Source of the DNA: Dyadobacter crusticola DSM 16708
GTDB taxonomy: Bacteria; Bacteroidota; Bacteroidia; Cytophagales; Spirosomataceae
DNA length: 64,000 nt
Assembly (NCBI RefSeq): GCF_000701505.1
Contig: NZ_KL370786.1
Span: 562,651-626,650 of the forward strand
Reading direction: 5' to 3'
Shown here: positions 7,342 to 15,763 of the stretch, one piece after another
Layout of the letters: every line of letters starts with the position of its first letter
Position numbering within the stretch: the first letter of the stretch is position 1
Notes under the pieces: generated by a model
What the model saw: only the letters and a program-made list of their open reading frames with translations
What the model was told of the DNA's origin: nothing
The model's database searches: none
Made by a program: the position numbers and the translations under genes

Positions 7342-9132
7342 ATGCATACATTTCATATTCCTGTTCTCGGGTTAGGTTATTCGGTGGATACGCCGGCCAA
7401 AGTCGCGCATTACGGCATTTCCTCAGTCGCTTCAATCGTCGATGACGAGATGATCGAGCGCATGCGCAGGTTCCATTCACTTCAAAACAACGAGCGCTAT
7501 ACCCCGATCAACAAAGACGAGCCCGATTTCAGGAGCCGCCGCATTACCGAGTATCTGAACCTGCTCGACAGGATTGTCAACCGCAAATTTGACAACCTGC
7601 GTCAATCAGCTTTCGAAAATGGAACAGAAATCACCCGCTATTTCACATTATTACCTGATGCTGCTCCGCTGAAAAGGCGGTACCTGCAAATGCTCGCAAC
7701 AGAAAACCCGGCCGAACGTGCTGAGATAGAGGAGGAGTTGCGGAAAGGCTTGGTAAAAGGGGCAATCGACGTGAATATCATGTCGAAAGTGGACAAGCTG
7801 AACAAGGATGTGTACGGCGAAAAGTTGCCCGACCAGTTCTCTGACGCGTCGGCTGCATTGCGCGGCTTTGCCAACAGCAACCTCCATGCGTCGCTCGTGC
7901 TTTCGGCCGGAATGAACCCGCGTTTATACAACTACCTTGATCAGTTCGATGTTTTTCTGCCTGATACCAATGGGAATTTTGTAAAAAAAATCATTTTAAA
8001 GGTCAGCGACTTCCGCTCCGCATTGATCCAGGCCAAGTACCTCGCCAAGAAAGGGATCTGGGTTTCTGAGTTCAGGATAGAGTCGGGGCTGAATTGTGGC
8101 GGCCACGCATTTGCTACCGACGGTTATCTCCTCGGGCCGATTCTGGAAGAGTTCAAAGAAAAGCGACAGGAGCTTGTGGACGAGCTTTTTACATTGTATC
8201 AAAATGCGCTTTCGACCAAGAACATTCAGCTAACCAATGCGCCTGCGCTTCGCATTACCGTGCAGGGAGGAATCGGGACTGCCAAGGAAGACAGCTTTCT
8301 GCTTGAACATTACCAGGTAGATGCAACCGGCTGGGGAAGTCCGTTTTTGCTTGTGCCGGAGGCTACCAATGTGGACCAGGAAACGTTGGGCAATCTCGCG
8401 AGTGCCGATGAATCGGACTATTATGTAAGCAATTCTTCGCCGCTGGGTGTTTTGTTCAATAACTTCAAAAAGAGCAGCTCGGAAAAGCAGCGGCTGGAAA
8501 GGATCGCGAAAGGCAGGCCGGGCAGTCCGTGTACCAAGAAGTACCTCGTTTCGAATACCGAATTCACGCAGGAACCGATCTGTACCGCGTCACGCGAGTA
8601 TCAGAACTTGAAGATCAAGCAGCTGAAATCGCTGAACCTGCCGGAAGGTGAATACCAGGAGCAGTTCAATGCAGTGACTGAGAAAGTTTGCCTGTGCGAC
8701 GGGCTGAGTACCGGCACGCTGATCAAGCACGGTTTGCTGGCAAAAAGGGAAAATCACGGCGTCGCCATTTGCCCGGGACCTAACCTGGCGTGGTTCTCGG
8801 AAGTAGCTTCACTCGATGAAATGGTGGCACATATCTATGGGAAGATCAACCTTTTGTCCAATGTGAAACGTCCGAATATGTTTATCAACGAACTGAATTT
8901 GTACGTGACGCATTACCGGAAAGACATGGAAATGCACCTCCGGAACTTCACTGACAAGAAGCAAAAATACCTGACCAAATTCCGCGAACAGTTGCTGGCC
9001 GGTATCGATTATTATAAAACCCTGATCCCGCAAATGCAGAACCAGGATGAAGCATATCGTGCAGAAATGTTAATGCAGTTGACTGAGATCGAGTCAGGTT
9101 TGACAGTTACCGAGCTCGCAGTTTGCGCCTGA
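7342..9132 (+). CDS. Conserved-looking protein of unknown function with six central cysteines
   Basis: The 596-aa protein is not recognised with confidence. It has no signal peptide or membrane segment and looks cytoplasmic. Stretches such as PVLGLGYSVDTPAKVAHYGISS and RITVQGGIGTAKE read like beta/alpha (TIM-barrel) oxidoreductases of the nitronate monooxygenase or FMN type, but that is only a resemblance. Cysteines at about residues 252 (GLNCGGHA), 397 (GSPCTKK), 414 (PICTAS), 450 and 452 (VCLCDG) and 477 (AICPGP) could bind a metal or Fe-S cluster. The C-terminus is helical and charged. It converges with the microaerobic regulator genes, which hints at a redox or low-oxygen role. A perfect inverted repeat lies just before the start. 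Confidence 0.7.
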   Translation: MHTFHIPVLGLGYSVDTPAKVAHYGISSVASIVDDEMIERMRRFHSLQNNERYTPINKDEPDFRSRRITEYLNLLDRIVNRKFDNLRQSAFENGTEITRYFTLLPDAAPLKRRYLQMLATENPAERAEIEEELRKGLVKGAIDVNIMSKVDKLNKDVYGEKLPDQFSDASAALRGFANSNLHASLVLSAGMNPRLYNYLDQFDVFLPDTNGNFVKKIILKVSDFRSALIQAKYLAKKGIWVSEFRIESGLNCGGHAFATDGYLLGPILEEFKEKRQELVDELFTLYQNALSTKNIQLTNAPALRITVQGGIGTAKEDSFLLEHYQVDATGWGSPFLLVPEATNVDQETLGNLASADESDYYVSNSSPLGVLFNNFKKSSSEKQRLERIAKGRPGSPCTKKYLVSNTEFTQEPICTASREYQNLKIKQLKSLNLPEGEYQEQFNAVTEKVCLCDGLSTGTLIKHGLLAKRENHGVAICPGPNLAWFSEVASLDEMVAHIYGKINLLSNVKRPNMFINELNLYVTHYRKDMEMHLRNFTDKKQKYLTKFREQLLAGIDYYKTLIPQMQNQDEAYRAEMLMQLTEIESGLTVTELAVCA

Positions 9133-9139
9133 AAAGAAT

Positions 9140-9176
9140 GAATGCGCAGCCAGACCAAAAGTCTAGTTGCGCATTC
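9140..9176. terminator. Bidirectional terminator between convergent genes
   Basis: GAATGCGCA (9140-9148) pairs with TGCGCATTC (9168-9176); inside, AGAC and GTCT extend the structure around CAAAA. It lies between the end of the 596-aa gene and the stop of the Crp-type regulator, overlapping the last codons of the latter. Confidence 0.6.
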
Positions 9177-10227
9177 TTGCCAATTTTTCGTATTCAAAAA
9201 CGGTGATCAGACTTCCCTTCATATCAATCAGTTTTTCCTCCTTGAAGTCGGACAAAGTCCTGATCACCGTTTCCGTGGCTGTACCTACAATGGAAGCAAT
9301 ATCTTCGCGGGTGATCGACATGGAAAATGGTTTCGATTTATCTTCCTGATAGCGCTGCACGAGCATGACCAGCGCCTGCGCGACCCGTTTTCTCACTGAA
9401 TTATATGCCAGTTGCAGCAAACGTTCTTCCCGGTCTTTGATTTCATTCGACAACATTTTGATAAACTTCGAAGATACCTCGCGGTTAGCCTGCAAAAGGT
9501 TGAAAAAATCGTCTTTCGGGATCATTGAAACTTCTGACTCTTCCAGACAAATCGCAGTTTCCTGGTAAGGCTCACCCTGTAAAAGATCGAGATAGCCGAA
9601 GAAATCCCCCTCTTTGTACAAATCAGTAATGTACTCTTTCCCGCTGCCGTTTGATTTATAGGATTTGACTTTTCCCTTCCTCAAAAAGTAAATGTTGGAA
9701 GGGTAACTGCCTTCCGTGTAAATCGTGTCTTTCTTTTTAAGCGATCTTATTTTCTTATCCTCCGCCAGCTTCGCGATCATATCAAAAGCCTGCGCGTCTT
9801 CGATAAATTGGTCCAGTCCATTGGCAGAGCGTTCGAACTGGCGTTTGAGCCGCTCACTTTTTTGAAGCCGCATTTCTACAATGTTCAGCAGCTCGATGTC
9901 GTCGTAAGGTTTGGTCAGGTAATCGTCCGCGCCCATCGTCATTCCCTTGCGGTAATCCTCTTTCTCGGCTTTTGCGGTCAGGAAAATGAATGGGATATTG
10001 GCCGTTTTTTCATTCTTGCTGAGCATGTGCAGCACGCCGTAACCGTCAAGCTCTGGCATCATAATGTCGCAGATGATCATATCCGGGGCAAACTCGGCTG
10101 CGACTTGCACACCTTCTTTTCCGTTTTTCGCAGTAGCAACCTTATAGTTGGCGAGTTCCAGGATTTCGGCCGTATTCTCCCGCATTTCGGGATTATCTTC
10201 GATCAACAGTATCTTTTTGGTTTCCAA
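9163..10227 (-). CDS. Response regulator fused to a Crp/FNR-type transcription factor
   Basis: Three domains are readable in 354 residues. Residues 1-120 form a receiver with acidic pocket (E10, D11), phospho-acceptor D54 in CDIMMPELDG, and the LTKPYDD lysine. Residues about 145-260 form a cyclic-nucleotide-binding fold of Crp/FNR type (TIYTEGSYPSNIYFLRKGKVK, EGDFFGYLDLL). Residues about 270-345 carry the Crp helix-turn-helix (SITREDIASIVGTATETVIRTLSDF). FNR-type N-terminal cysteines are absent, so input is probably phosphorylation. It lies 30 bases after a PAS histidine kinase and ends the cco cluster. It is therefore the likely activator of the oxidase genes, in effect a FixJ receiver joined to a FixK output. 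Confidence 0.9.
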   Translation of the reverse strand: METKKILLIEDNPEMRENTAEILELANYKVATAKNGKEGVQVAAEFAPDMIICDIMMPELDGYGVLHMLSKNEKTANIPFIFLTAKAEKEDYRKGMTMGADDYLTKPYDDIELLNIVEMRLQKSERLKRQFERSANGLDQFIEDAQAFDMIAKLAEDKKIRSLKKKDTIYTEGSYPSNIYFLRKGKVKSYKSNGSGKEYITDLYKEGDFFGYLDLLQGEPYQETAICLEESEVSMIPKDDFFNLLQANREVSSKFIKMLSNEIKDREERLLQLAYNSVRKRVAQALVMLVQRYQEDKSKPFSMSITREDIASIVGTATETVIRTLSDFKEEKLIDMKGSLITVFEYEKLARMRN

Positions 10228-10257
10228 TTTTCGTCAGTTTCAATGATTCAGATTCAC

Positions 10258-11532
10258 TTACAGGGCAATGGATTTTGACTTGGAGGGTACCAGGTTCGGC
10301 AATGTTACCACAAAAGTAGTACCCACACCCACTTCACTCGAAAAGGAGACAGTTCCGCCCATCAAATCCACGTATTTGCTTACGATGTTCAAACCCAGCC
10401 CTGTCCCTTGTACGGTACCTGCATTCTGTGCACGGAAAAACCGGTCAAAAACATTGGCCTGGTCTGCCTTCGGGATCCCTATACCCTGGTCTTTCACTTC
10501 GATAACCACCGTGTCCGCGTCTGCATTGATATTCAGGCTGATCATTTTTCCCGGTTCGGAGTACTTCACCCCATTGGAAAGCAGATTGAAAAGAATGTTG
10601 CGTAAAAGCTGCTTGTCGAGCCAGACCTCCGCATTTCCTCTTTGCTGAAAATGGATTTGCTGGCCTTCTTTGCAAAGTCCCTGCATTTCCTCCACCAGTG
10701 TGTTTCCGAATGCAGCCAGGTTCACTTCCACGGGAACAATGTGAACGTGACCCTCTTCCAGCTTGCCGATGGACAGAAAATCGTTCAATATCTCGGTCAG
10801 GTTCGTTACCGCCGACTTGATCCGCTGCACGTGTTTGTGCCTTTTTTCCTCCTCTTCGGTGGTGGTATACCTGCTGATCAGCGAGGCGGAAGAAAGGATG
10901 GTAGCCAGCGGCGTACGGAACTCGTGCGAAGCAATGGTCACAAACTGGCTCTTCATATTGTTCAGCTCCTTTTCTTTCTTCAATGCACGGAGCACTTCTT
11001 CCTGCGATTCCTCGATCTTCTGCAAGGCATTCGCCAGTTCTTTCGTTCTCAGTTCCACACGTTCTTCGAGTTCCGCGTTCAGTTTTTGTATTTCAAGGTT
11101 CGCGTCAATAATGCGCTTTTCCTGCTTTTTACGCTCGGTGATATCCACGATAAAGCTCACCACGAATTCGCCCACACTGGTTTTAAATGGGCTCAGGCTT
11201 ACTTCCACCGGAAATTCGCTGCCGTCGAACCTTCTCGCAAAAAGGTCCATTAAGTGTCCCATTCCGCGTGCTTTCGGTTCTTCGAGGTATCCGTCGCGGT
11301 AGTGCACGTGGTTGTGGGCAAACCGGTGCGGGATAAGTGCTTCTATTTTCTTGCCAATCAACTCCGTATCCGCGTAGCCGAAGAGCTCGCGTGCTTTGGG
11401 GTTCAGCATGACGATCGTACCGGATTTATCCACCACCACAATACCCTCCGTCGCGTGTTTGAACAGCGCGTCGAGCATTTCAATATGCCTTGTCATCACC
11501 TTGGTCTGAGTTAAGATATCGCTATCGAACAT
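10258..11532 (-). CDS. PAS-domain sensor histidine kinase, FixL-like
   Basis: This 424-aa kinase has no membrane segment. An N-terminal PAS domain (residues about 18-135: HATEGIVVVDKSGTIVMLN, FGYADTELIGK, RRFDGSEFPVEVSLSP, VDITERK) is followed by a coiled coil, a HisKA box with phospho-acceptor H203 in ASHEFRTPL, and an HATPase domain (NILFNLLSNGVKYS, DQGIGIP, GTGLGLNIV). Aligned by eye with FixL, H75 falls where FixL carries its haem-binding His, while H93 replaces the oxygen-contacting Arg. Many haem-free PAS domains also have that His, so oxygen sensing is only a hypothesis. The receiver/Crp gene follows 30 bases later. Confidence 0.9.
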   Translation of the reverse strand: MFDSDILTQTKVMTRHIEMLDALFKHATEGIVVVDKSGTIVMLNPKARELFGYADTELIGKKIEALIPHRFAHNHVHYRDGYLEEPKARGMGHLMDLFARRFDGSEFPVEVSLSPFKTSVGEFVVSFIVDITERKKQEKRIIDANLEIQKLNAELEERVELRTKELANALQKIEESQEEVLRALKKEKELNNMKSQFVTIASHEFRTPLATILSSASLISRYTTTEEEEKRHKHVQRIKSAVTNLTEILNDFLSIGKLEEGHVHIVPVEVNLAAFGNTLVEEMQGLCKEGQQIHFQQRGNAEVWLDKQLLRNILFNLLSNGVKYSEPGKMISLNINADADTVVIEVKDQGIGIPKADQANVFDRFFRAQNAGTVQGTGLGLNIVSKYVDLMGGTVSFSSEVGVGTTFVVTLPNLVPSKSKSIAL

Positions 11533-11604
11533 AAAAAAGGCAAATTACAAAAGTGAGCGAACAAGGAGGCATTGTAATGTACTGAATGATGTTTTTAGGG
11601 AAAT

Positions 11605-12969
11605 TCAGACGGTTTGGCTAAACAGGTCGGTTTCCGGCTTTTTCGCCCAGAGGCGCGCGTCAAAAGCCATGCAAATGTTTCTAACAAAGGGTTTTCCCTT
11701 TTCTGTCACCTTCAAATGGAAGGGCTCGAATTCGATCAGCTCGTCGAATTCCATTTCGGAAAGCCGCTCTGCCGCGTGAAAAATTTCATTGCAAACTTCA
11801 CTGGATTGTGTCCAGGAGGTTTCAAATTGTGTCATCAGGCGTAAAATATGGCGACGCAGGATCAGGTCTTCGCGGGAAAGCGCATGTCCCTTTGCGATGG
11901 GCAGCTCACCGGCGTCAATCCTTTTGTAGTAGTCTTCCACCTTCTTTTCATTTTGCACATAACCCCACCAGCTGTCGCTGATCGACGATGCACCCAAACC
12001 GATCAGAAGCTGTGTCCGCGTATCGGTATAACCCATAAAATTCCGGTGCAGCCTGCCTTCCTGCTGGGCTTTGTAGAGGCTGTCGGTAGGCAATGCAAAA
12101 TGGTCCATTCCGATATCCTTGTACCCGATGAGCTCCAATGCGTTCCGGCCGGTTTCGTAGATCGCCATTTTCCGGTCCGGATCGGGCAGGTCGGCTTCGG
12201 TGTATTTGCGTTGGCCGGGCTTGATCCAGGGCACGTGGGCGTAGCTGTAAAATGCAATGCGGTCGGGACGGAGCTGGATTACTTTCAGCATGGTTTCCAT
12301 CATATAACACGATTTCTGCAGCGGCAATCCGTAAACTATATCGTAATTAATGGAAGTATAGCCGATTTCGCGCGACTTAAACGTCAGGTGCTGTACCTGT
12401 TCGTAGGTTTGATGGCGGTTGATCACGGCCAGCACGATCGGGTTAAAGTCCTGCACACCGATGCTGATCCTTCTGAAACCAACTTCATATAAGGTTTGCA
12501 GATGTTCGTCGGTGGTATTGCCGGGGTGCGCCTCGAAGCTGAACTGCGCTTCCGGGTGAACTTCCGCATTTGCGAGCACGCCGAGTATCAGCTTGCGCAG
12601 ATTTTCAGGGCTGAAAAAAGTAGGGGTACCGCCGCCCAGGTGCAATTCACGGATGACAGGCTTTTCATCCCCGAAAACAGAAAAATACATTTCCCATTCC
12701 TTCAATAAAGCCTGGATATACCTGGCTTCAACGGCGTGGTTGATCGTGATTCTGGTATTGCAGCCGCAGTAAGTGCACAGACTTTCGCAAAAAGGCAGGT
12801 GGATATAGATGCTGATCCCTTCTTTTTTGTTCGAAACGGCAAATGAATCTTTAACAAAATCCATCCATTTAGCCTGTGTCGGCGGTGTTTCCTGCCAGTA
12901 GGGAACCGTTGGGTAGCTGGTGTATCTTGGCCCTGCCGTATTGTATTTGAAAAGCAAATCCTTGTCCAT
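11605..12969 (-). CDS. hemN: Oxygen-independent coproporphyrinogen III oxidase HemN
   Basis: HemN is the radical-SAM enzyme that decarboxylates coproporphyrinogen III when oxygen is scarce, supplying haem for the cytochrome oxidase encoded upstream. The start at 12969 gives 454 aa, the usual HemN length. The signature CESLCTYCGC provides the CX3CX2CXC cluster ligands. LHLGGGTPTFF, SFEAHPGNT, RISIGVQDF and YGLPLQ follow, and the C-terminus has the HemN winged domain. It sits between the SafE-type gene and the sensor kinase on the same strand. A TGAC-N4-GTCA palindrome lies about 70 bases upstream. Confidence 0.95.
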   Translation of the reverse strand: MDKDLLFKYNTAGPRYTSYPTVPYWQETPPTQAKWMDFVKDSFAVSNKKEGISIYIHLPFCESLCTYCGCNTRITINHAVEARYIQALLKEWEMYFSVFGDEKPVIRELHLGGGTPTFFSPENLRKLILGVLANAEVHPEAQFSFEAHPGNTTDEHLQTLYEVGFRRISIGVQDFNPIVLAVINRHQTYEQVQHLTFKSREIGYTSINYDIVYGLPLQKSCYMMETMLKVIQLRPDRIAFYSYAHVPWIKPGQRKYTEADLPDPDRKMAIYETGRNALELIGYKDIGMDHFALPTDSLYKAQQEGRLHRNFMGYTDTRTQLLIGLGASSISDSWWGYVQNEKKVEDYYKRIDAGELPIAKGHALSREDLILRRHILRLMTQFETSWTQSSEVCNEIFHAAERLSEMEFDELIEFEPFHLKVTEKGKPFVRNICMAFDARLWAKKPETDLFSQTV

Positions 12970-13033
12970 GACAACTTGGTTTTTTTCTGATTGATTGCCT
13001 ATCAAAATTAGGAGGGCTGCCCGGGCAAAAACA

Positions 13034-13045
13034 TGACGAATGTCA
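13034..13045. promoter_or_regulatory. Candidate Crp/FNR-type operator upstream of hemN
   Basis: TGACGAATGTCA is a perfect TGAC-N4-GTCA palindrome. The TGA-N6-TCA half-site spacing is that of Crp/FNR-family operators. It lies in the 122-base gap between the SafE-type gene and hemN, about 65-76 bases before the hemN ATG, a sensible activation distance. Only one copy this good was seen, so the assignment is tentative. Confidence 0.35.
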
Positions 13046-13091
13046 GTTCCGCAGCTAACCTTTGCCAGTCTGACCTGTACTTCACAAAGCG

Positions 13092-13796
13092 CTACTTACC
13101 GTGACAAACCGTTATTTCAGTCCGGTTTTGGGTAGAAGAGGGATAGTGGATAGTGAGTCCGCGGGCGATGAGCCAAATGCCGGCAATGGCGATCATAATG
13201 GGGGTAACCTGATGTAACCTGCTCCTGACAGCGCTGCTGATCCGGTTTCGGAAAATGCCCACCAGCATCATCGCCGGAAACGTACCTAGCCCGAAAAGCA
13301 GCATGTACATAGCACCTCCCGTGAAGCTGCCGGTAGCTACCGAGCTGATCAATGCCAGGTATACGAGGCCGCAAGGAAGTAGTCCGTTCAGCAAGCCGAG
13401 TACCAGTCTGCCTTTTAAATGGTTGTTCCTGATCACTTTTGACATATTGCTCCTGATCCTGCCTACCCATTTTTGCCAAAACAATGGAACGTGCATAATC
13501 GTATTCAGACGCTTGGGCCAGATAATGTAGGCCAGCATCAATGCACCTGCGAAAACAGAAAGGTATTGGAGATAGCCCAGAAACGCCAGGGGAGTACCAA
13601 AAAGCCCGATCACAGCTCCCAATGCCGCATAAGTAAGTATCCGACCGGCATTATAGACGATCAATGCAGTAATCTGTCGCCAGTTGTTTCCGCTCTGCAC
13701 GGGCAGCGCCAGCGCAATAGGGCCGCACATACCAATGCAGTGAAAGCTGCTCATAAAGCCCATTGTCAATGCGAGGTAGGGGAGTACCGGGTTCAT
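13092..13796 (-). CDS. SafE/DsbD-like membrane protein of the cco cluster
   Basis: A 234-aa integral membrane protein with about six hydrophobic segments, of the family annotated sulfite exporter TauE/SafE or urease-accessory UreH-like. The conserved SSFHCIGMCGPIALALP stretch near residue 15-30 carries the Cys pair typical of the group, and NGLLPCGLVYLAL carries a third Cys. Members are regularly found inside cbb3 oxidase clusters and are suspected to help copper handling or cytochrome maturation, but that role is inferred from context. It begins 13 bases after the ccoH stop. Confidence 0.85.
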   Translation of the reverse strand: MNPVLPYLALTMGFMSSFHCIGMCGPIALALPVQSGNNWRQITALIVYNAGRILTYAALGAVIGLFGTPLAFLGYLQYLSVFAGALMLAYIIWPKRLNTIMHVPLFWQKWVGRIRSNMSKVIRNNHLKGRLVLGLLNGLLPCGLVYLALISSVATGSFTGGAMYMLLFGLGTFPAMMLVGIFRNRISSAVRSRLHQVTPIMIAIAGIWLIARGLTIHYPSSTQNRTEITVCHGK

Positions 13797-13809
13797 GATT
13801 TATCCAGTT

Positions 13810-14253
13810 TTAATGACGGATGGAAATTATCCCTTCATCCCAATAGGTGAGCCCGCCGCTTTTCCAGTCGATCTGCAGCTTGTAGCTGCCGTCTTTGATG
13901 GTTGAAGCGGGGATCAGCTGAGTGTGGTCTTTTGCATTGATCTGAACAGTCAGGTCCTGGTTTTCGTCGGCCGGACAGTACAACCTGATCTTACCCGAGA
14001 GTGTAGAGTCCGCCATGGTTTCGGGGTAAATGATAGAGATACCCTGCCCGGTAACATTCCAGCTGATCTGCTGCGGCAATGCAGCACTGCGGTCGCGCTT
14101 GTCGATCTTCTCCTGAAAGCGCAGTTCTTCATCGTAATATTTGTCAGTCACAAGGTCTACTTTCTGGCTCATGCTCATGGTTACAAGCACAATAATCATG
14201 GCCACAAAGCCCAGGTAGAGCGTGACAGTTGCGGTGGCGTAGTTGATTTTCAT
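13810..14253 (-). CDS. ccoH: FixH/CcoH-type cytochrome oxidase accessory protein
   Basis: I placed the start at 14253, giving 147 aa beginning MKINYATATVTLYLG; the open frame extends further upstream only through a repeat and is not believable coding sequence. One N-terminal membrane segment (residues about 8-30) is followed by VDLVTDKYYDEELRFQEKID, the characteristic FixH motif, and an immunoglobulin-like periplasmic domain. FixH/CcoH is needed for assembly of the cbb3 oxidase. It lies downstream of ccoG, as in other cco clusters. Confidence 0.88.
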   Translation of the reverse strand: MKINYATATVTLYLGFVAMIIVLVTMSMSQKVDLVTDKYYDEELRFQEKIDKRDRSAALPQQISWNVTGQGISIIYPETMADSTLSGKIRLYCPADENQDLTVQINAKDHTQLIPASTIKDGSYKLQIDWKSGGLTYWDEGIISIRH

Positions 14254-14265
14254 TTTTGGTTGGTT

Positions 14266-14425
14266 AGCTGTCGGTTGTCGGCTGTCGGCTATCGGCAGTC
14301 GGCTTTTAGCTGTTTGTTTTTTGTGTTTTATTATTTTATATCGATATTTTAATACTATGAATAGAGTCAGCTGGTAATTACCGAAAGCCGACTGCCGAAA
14401 GCCGAAAGCCGACGGCCGACAGCTA
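14266..14425. repeat. Long imperfect inverted repeat of GCCGA-type units between ccoG and ccoH
   Basis: The left arm (14266-14312) is made of tandem TGTCGGC/ATCGGC units and the right arm (14381-14425) of CCGAAAG/CCGAC units. They are reverse complements over roughly 40 bases with a handful of mismatches, separated by about 70 AT-rich bases. The right arm abuts and slightly overlaps the ccoG stop. The transcript could form a large hairpin here. The low-complexity unit resembles dispersed intergenic repeats of Bacteroidota. Confidence 0.7.
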
Positions 14426-15763
14426 CCTCCCAATAAACATCGTCTCAAACCCTTCCAACTCCTTCTCGCCCTGGAAGACTGCCAGCGACAGTTTTGTCTT
14501 TCTTTGGGTGATCGCCGATTTGGGCATGTTGATGAATACGGTTCCTTCGGACATTCCAGCGGGTGGTAAGGTCAGGTCGGGATTGCCGGCGAAGATGAGT
14601 TTTCCCTTTGGATCTTTGAGTCTGATCGTCGGTTGGATGGTTTTGTTTGTTTTGTTAAAAATCTTGAAAGTGTACAGGTTACTGATTGTTCCGTCTTGAT
14701 TTTCAATGTACTGTGTGCCTGGCGCGCGGAGGAGGCTGGTTTGCGTGTCGCTCCTCGAAGCTACCATAAAGCCCAGCCCCGACCAGAGTACAACCAATAT
14801 CGCGGCATAGCCGATTACCCTCGGAGTGATCAGCTTGCGGGTCTTGTTTTCAATCGCATTCTCAGAGGTGTACCGGATCAAACCCGGCTCAAAACCCACT
14901 TTGTCCATGATCGAATCGCAGGCATCAATGCAGGCGGTGCAGTTGACGCACTCCATTTGCAGTCCGTTCCGGATATCAATGCCTGTCGGACATACTGCTA
15001 CGCACTGGTTGCAGCTGATACAGTCACCGATTTGGCGTTCCTGTTTTTTGTGCAACTTACCCCTTGGCTCCCCGCGCTTGTGATCGTATGCTACCGCAAT
15101 GGTATTACGGTCAATAAATACGCTTTGCAAGCGACCGTAGGGGCACACTACCGTACAAGCCTGATCGCGGAGCCAGGCGAAGTTGAAATAGAAAACTGCG
15201 GTAAATGCAACTATGCCGGCAAACAATGTAAGGTGATCTTCCAGCGGCTCTGAGATTACCTTTGAAAGTTCATCCACGCCCAGCACGTAGGAAAGCAGCA
15301 GGTTGGCAATCAGGAACGATACGACCAGGAAAAGGAAGTACTTGGCTCCTTTCCTGATGATCTTATCCGAAGTCCAGGGCGCTTTGTTCAGTAACTTCTG
15401 CTTGGTTGCATCGCCTTCGATCGCATATTCAATCTTGCGGAAAACCATTTCCATGAAAACCGTCTGCGGACAAGCCCAGCCGCACCATAGCCGGCCAAAA
15501 ACCGTCGTAAACAGCACGATAAATACCATGAACGACAACATCATCAATCCGAACAACCAGTAATCCTGCGGCCCGATGAAGATCCCGAAAATGATGAATT
15601 TTCTTTCCAAAACATTGAGCAGCAGCACAGGCTGTCCGTCTATCTTTACAAACGGCATTGCAAAAAGCAGCGCCAGTATGCCGACTGTGAACCAGGTGCG
15701 ACGGGTGTGCCACTTACCGGTCGGTTTTTGCGGATAGATCCATTCGCGGGCTTCCATAGTCAA
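14423..15763 (-). CDS. ccoG: cbb3 oxidase accessory ferredoxin CcoG
   Basis: CcoG (FixG/RdxA) is a membrane-bound ferredoxin-like protein that reduces copper for cbb3 oxidase assembly. The 446-aa protein has several membrane segments in the first half, with RLWCGWACPQTVFMEMVFR, and two cluster motifs, CISCNQCVAVCPTGIDIRNG and CVNCTACIDACD, near residues 250-290. The C-terminus is an Ig-like IgD domain (FIGR end). The start at 15763 overlaps the ccoP stop by 4 bases (ATGA type). Confidence 0.94.
   Translation of the reverse strand: MTMEAREWIYPQKPTGKWHTRRTWFTVGILALLFAMPFVKIDGQPVLLLNVLERKFIIFGIFIGPQDYWLFGLMMLSFMVFIVLFTTVFGRLWCGWACPQTVFMEMVFRKIEYAIEGDATKQKLLNKAPWTSDKIIRKGAKYFLFLVVSFLIANLLLSYVLGVDELSKVISEPLEDHLTLFAGIVAFTAVFYFNFAWLRDQACTVVCPYGRLQSVFIDRNTIAVAYDHKRGEPRGKLHKKQERQIGDCISCNQCVAVCPTGIDIRNGLQMECVNCTACIDACDSIMDKVGFEPGLIRYTSENAIENKTRKLITPRVIGYAAILVVLWSGLGFMVASRSDTQTSLLRAPGTQYIENQDGTISNLYTFKIFNKTNKTIQPTIRLKDPKGKLIFAGNPDLTLPPAGMSEGTVFINMPKSAITQRKTKLSLAVFQGEKELEGFETMFIGR

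Noticed and set aside
10642..11253. 203-codon + strand frame opposite the PAS kinase
   Set aside because: Antisense shadow; the kinase frame carries complete HisKA and ATPase motifs.
11848..12492. 214-codon open frame on the + strand opposite hemN
   Set aside because: It lies antisense within a well-supported HemN gene and its translation resembles no protein; it is a shadow of codon bias.
14266..14425. Possible CRISPR array
   Set aside because: Units are 6-8 bases without regular 25-40 base spacers and are arranged as inverted arms, not direct repeats.
14254..14448. N-terminal extension of the ccoH frame
   Set aside because: The extra residues are encoded by the tandem GCCGA-type repeat and precede the natural MKINYATATVT start.
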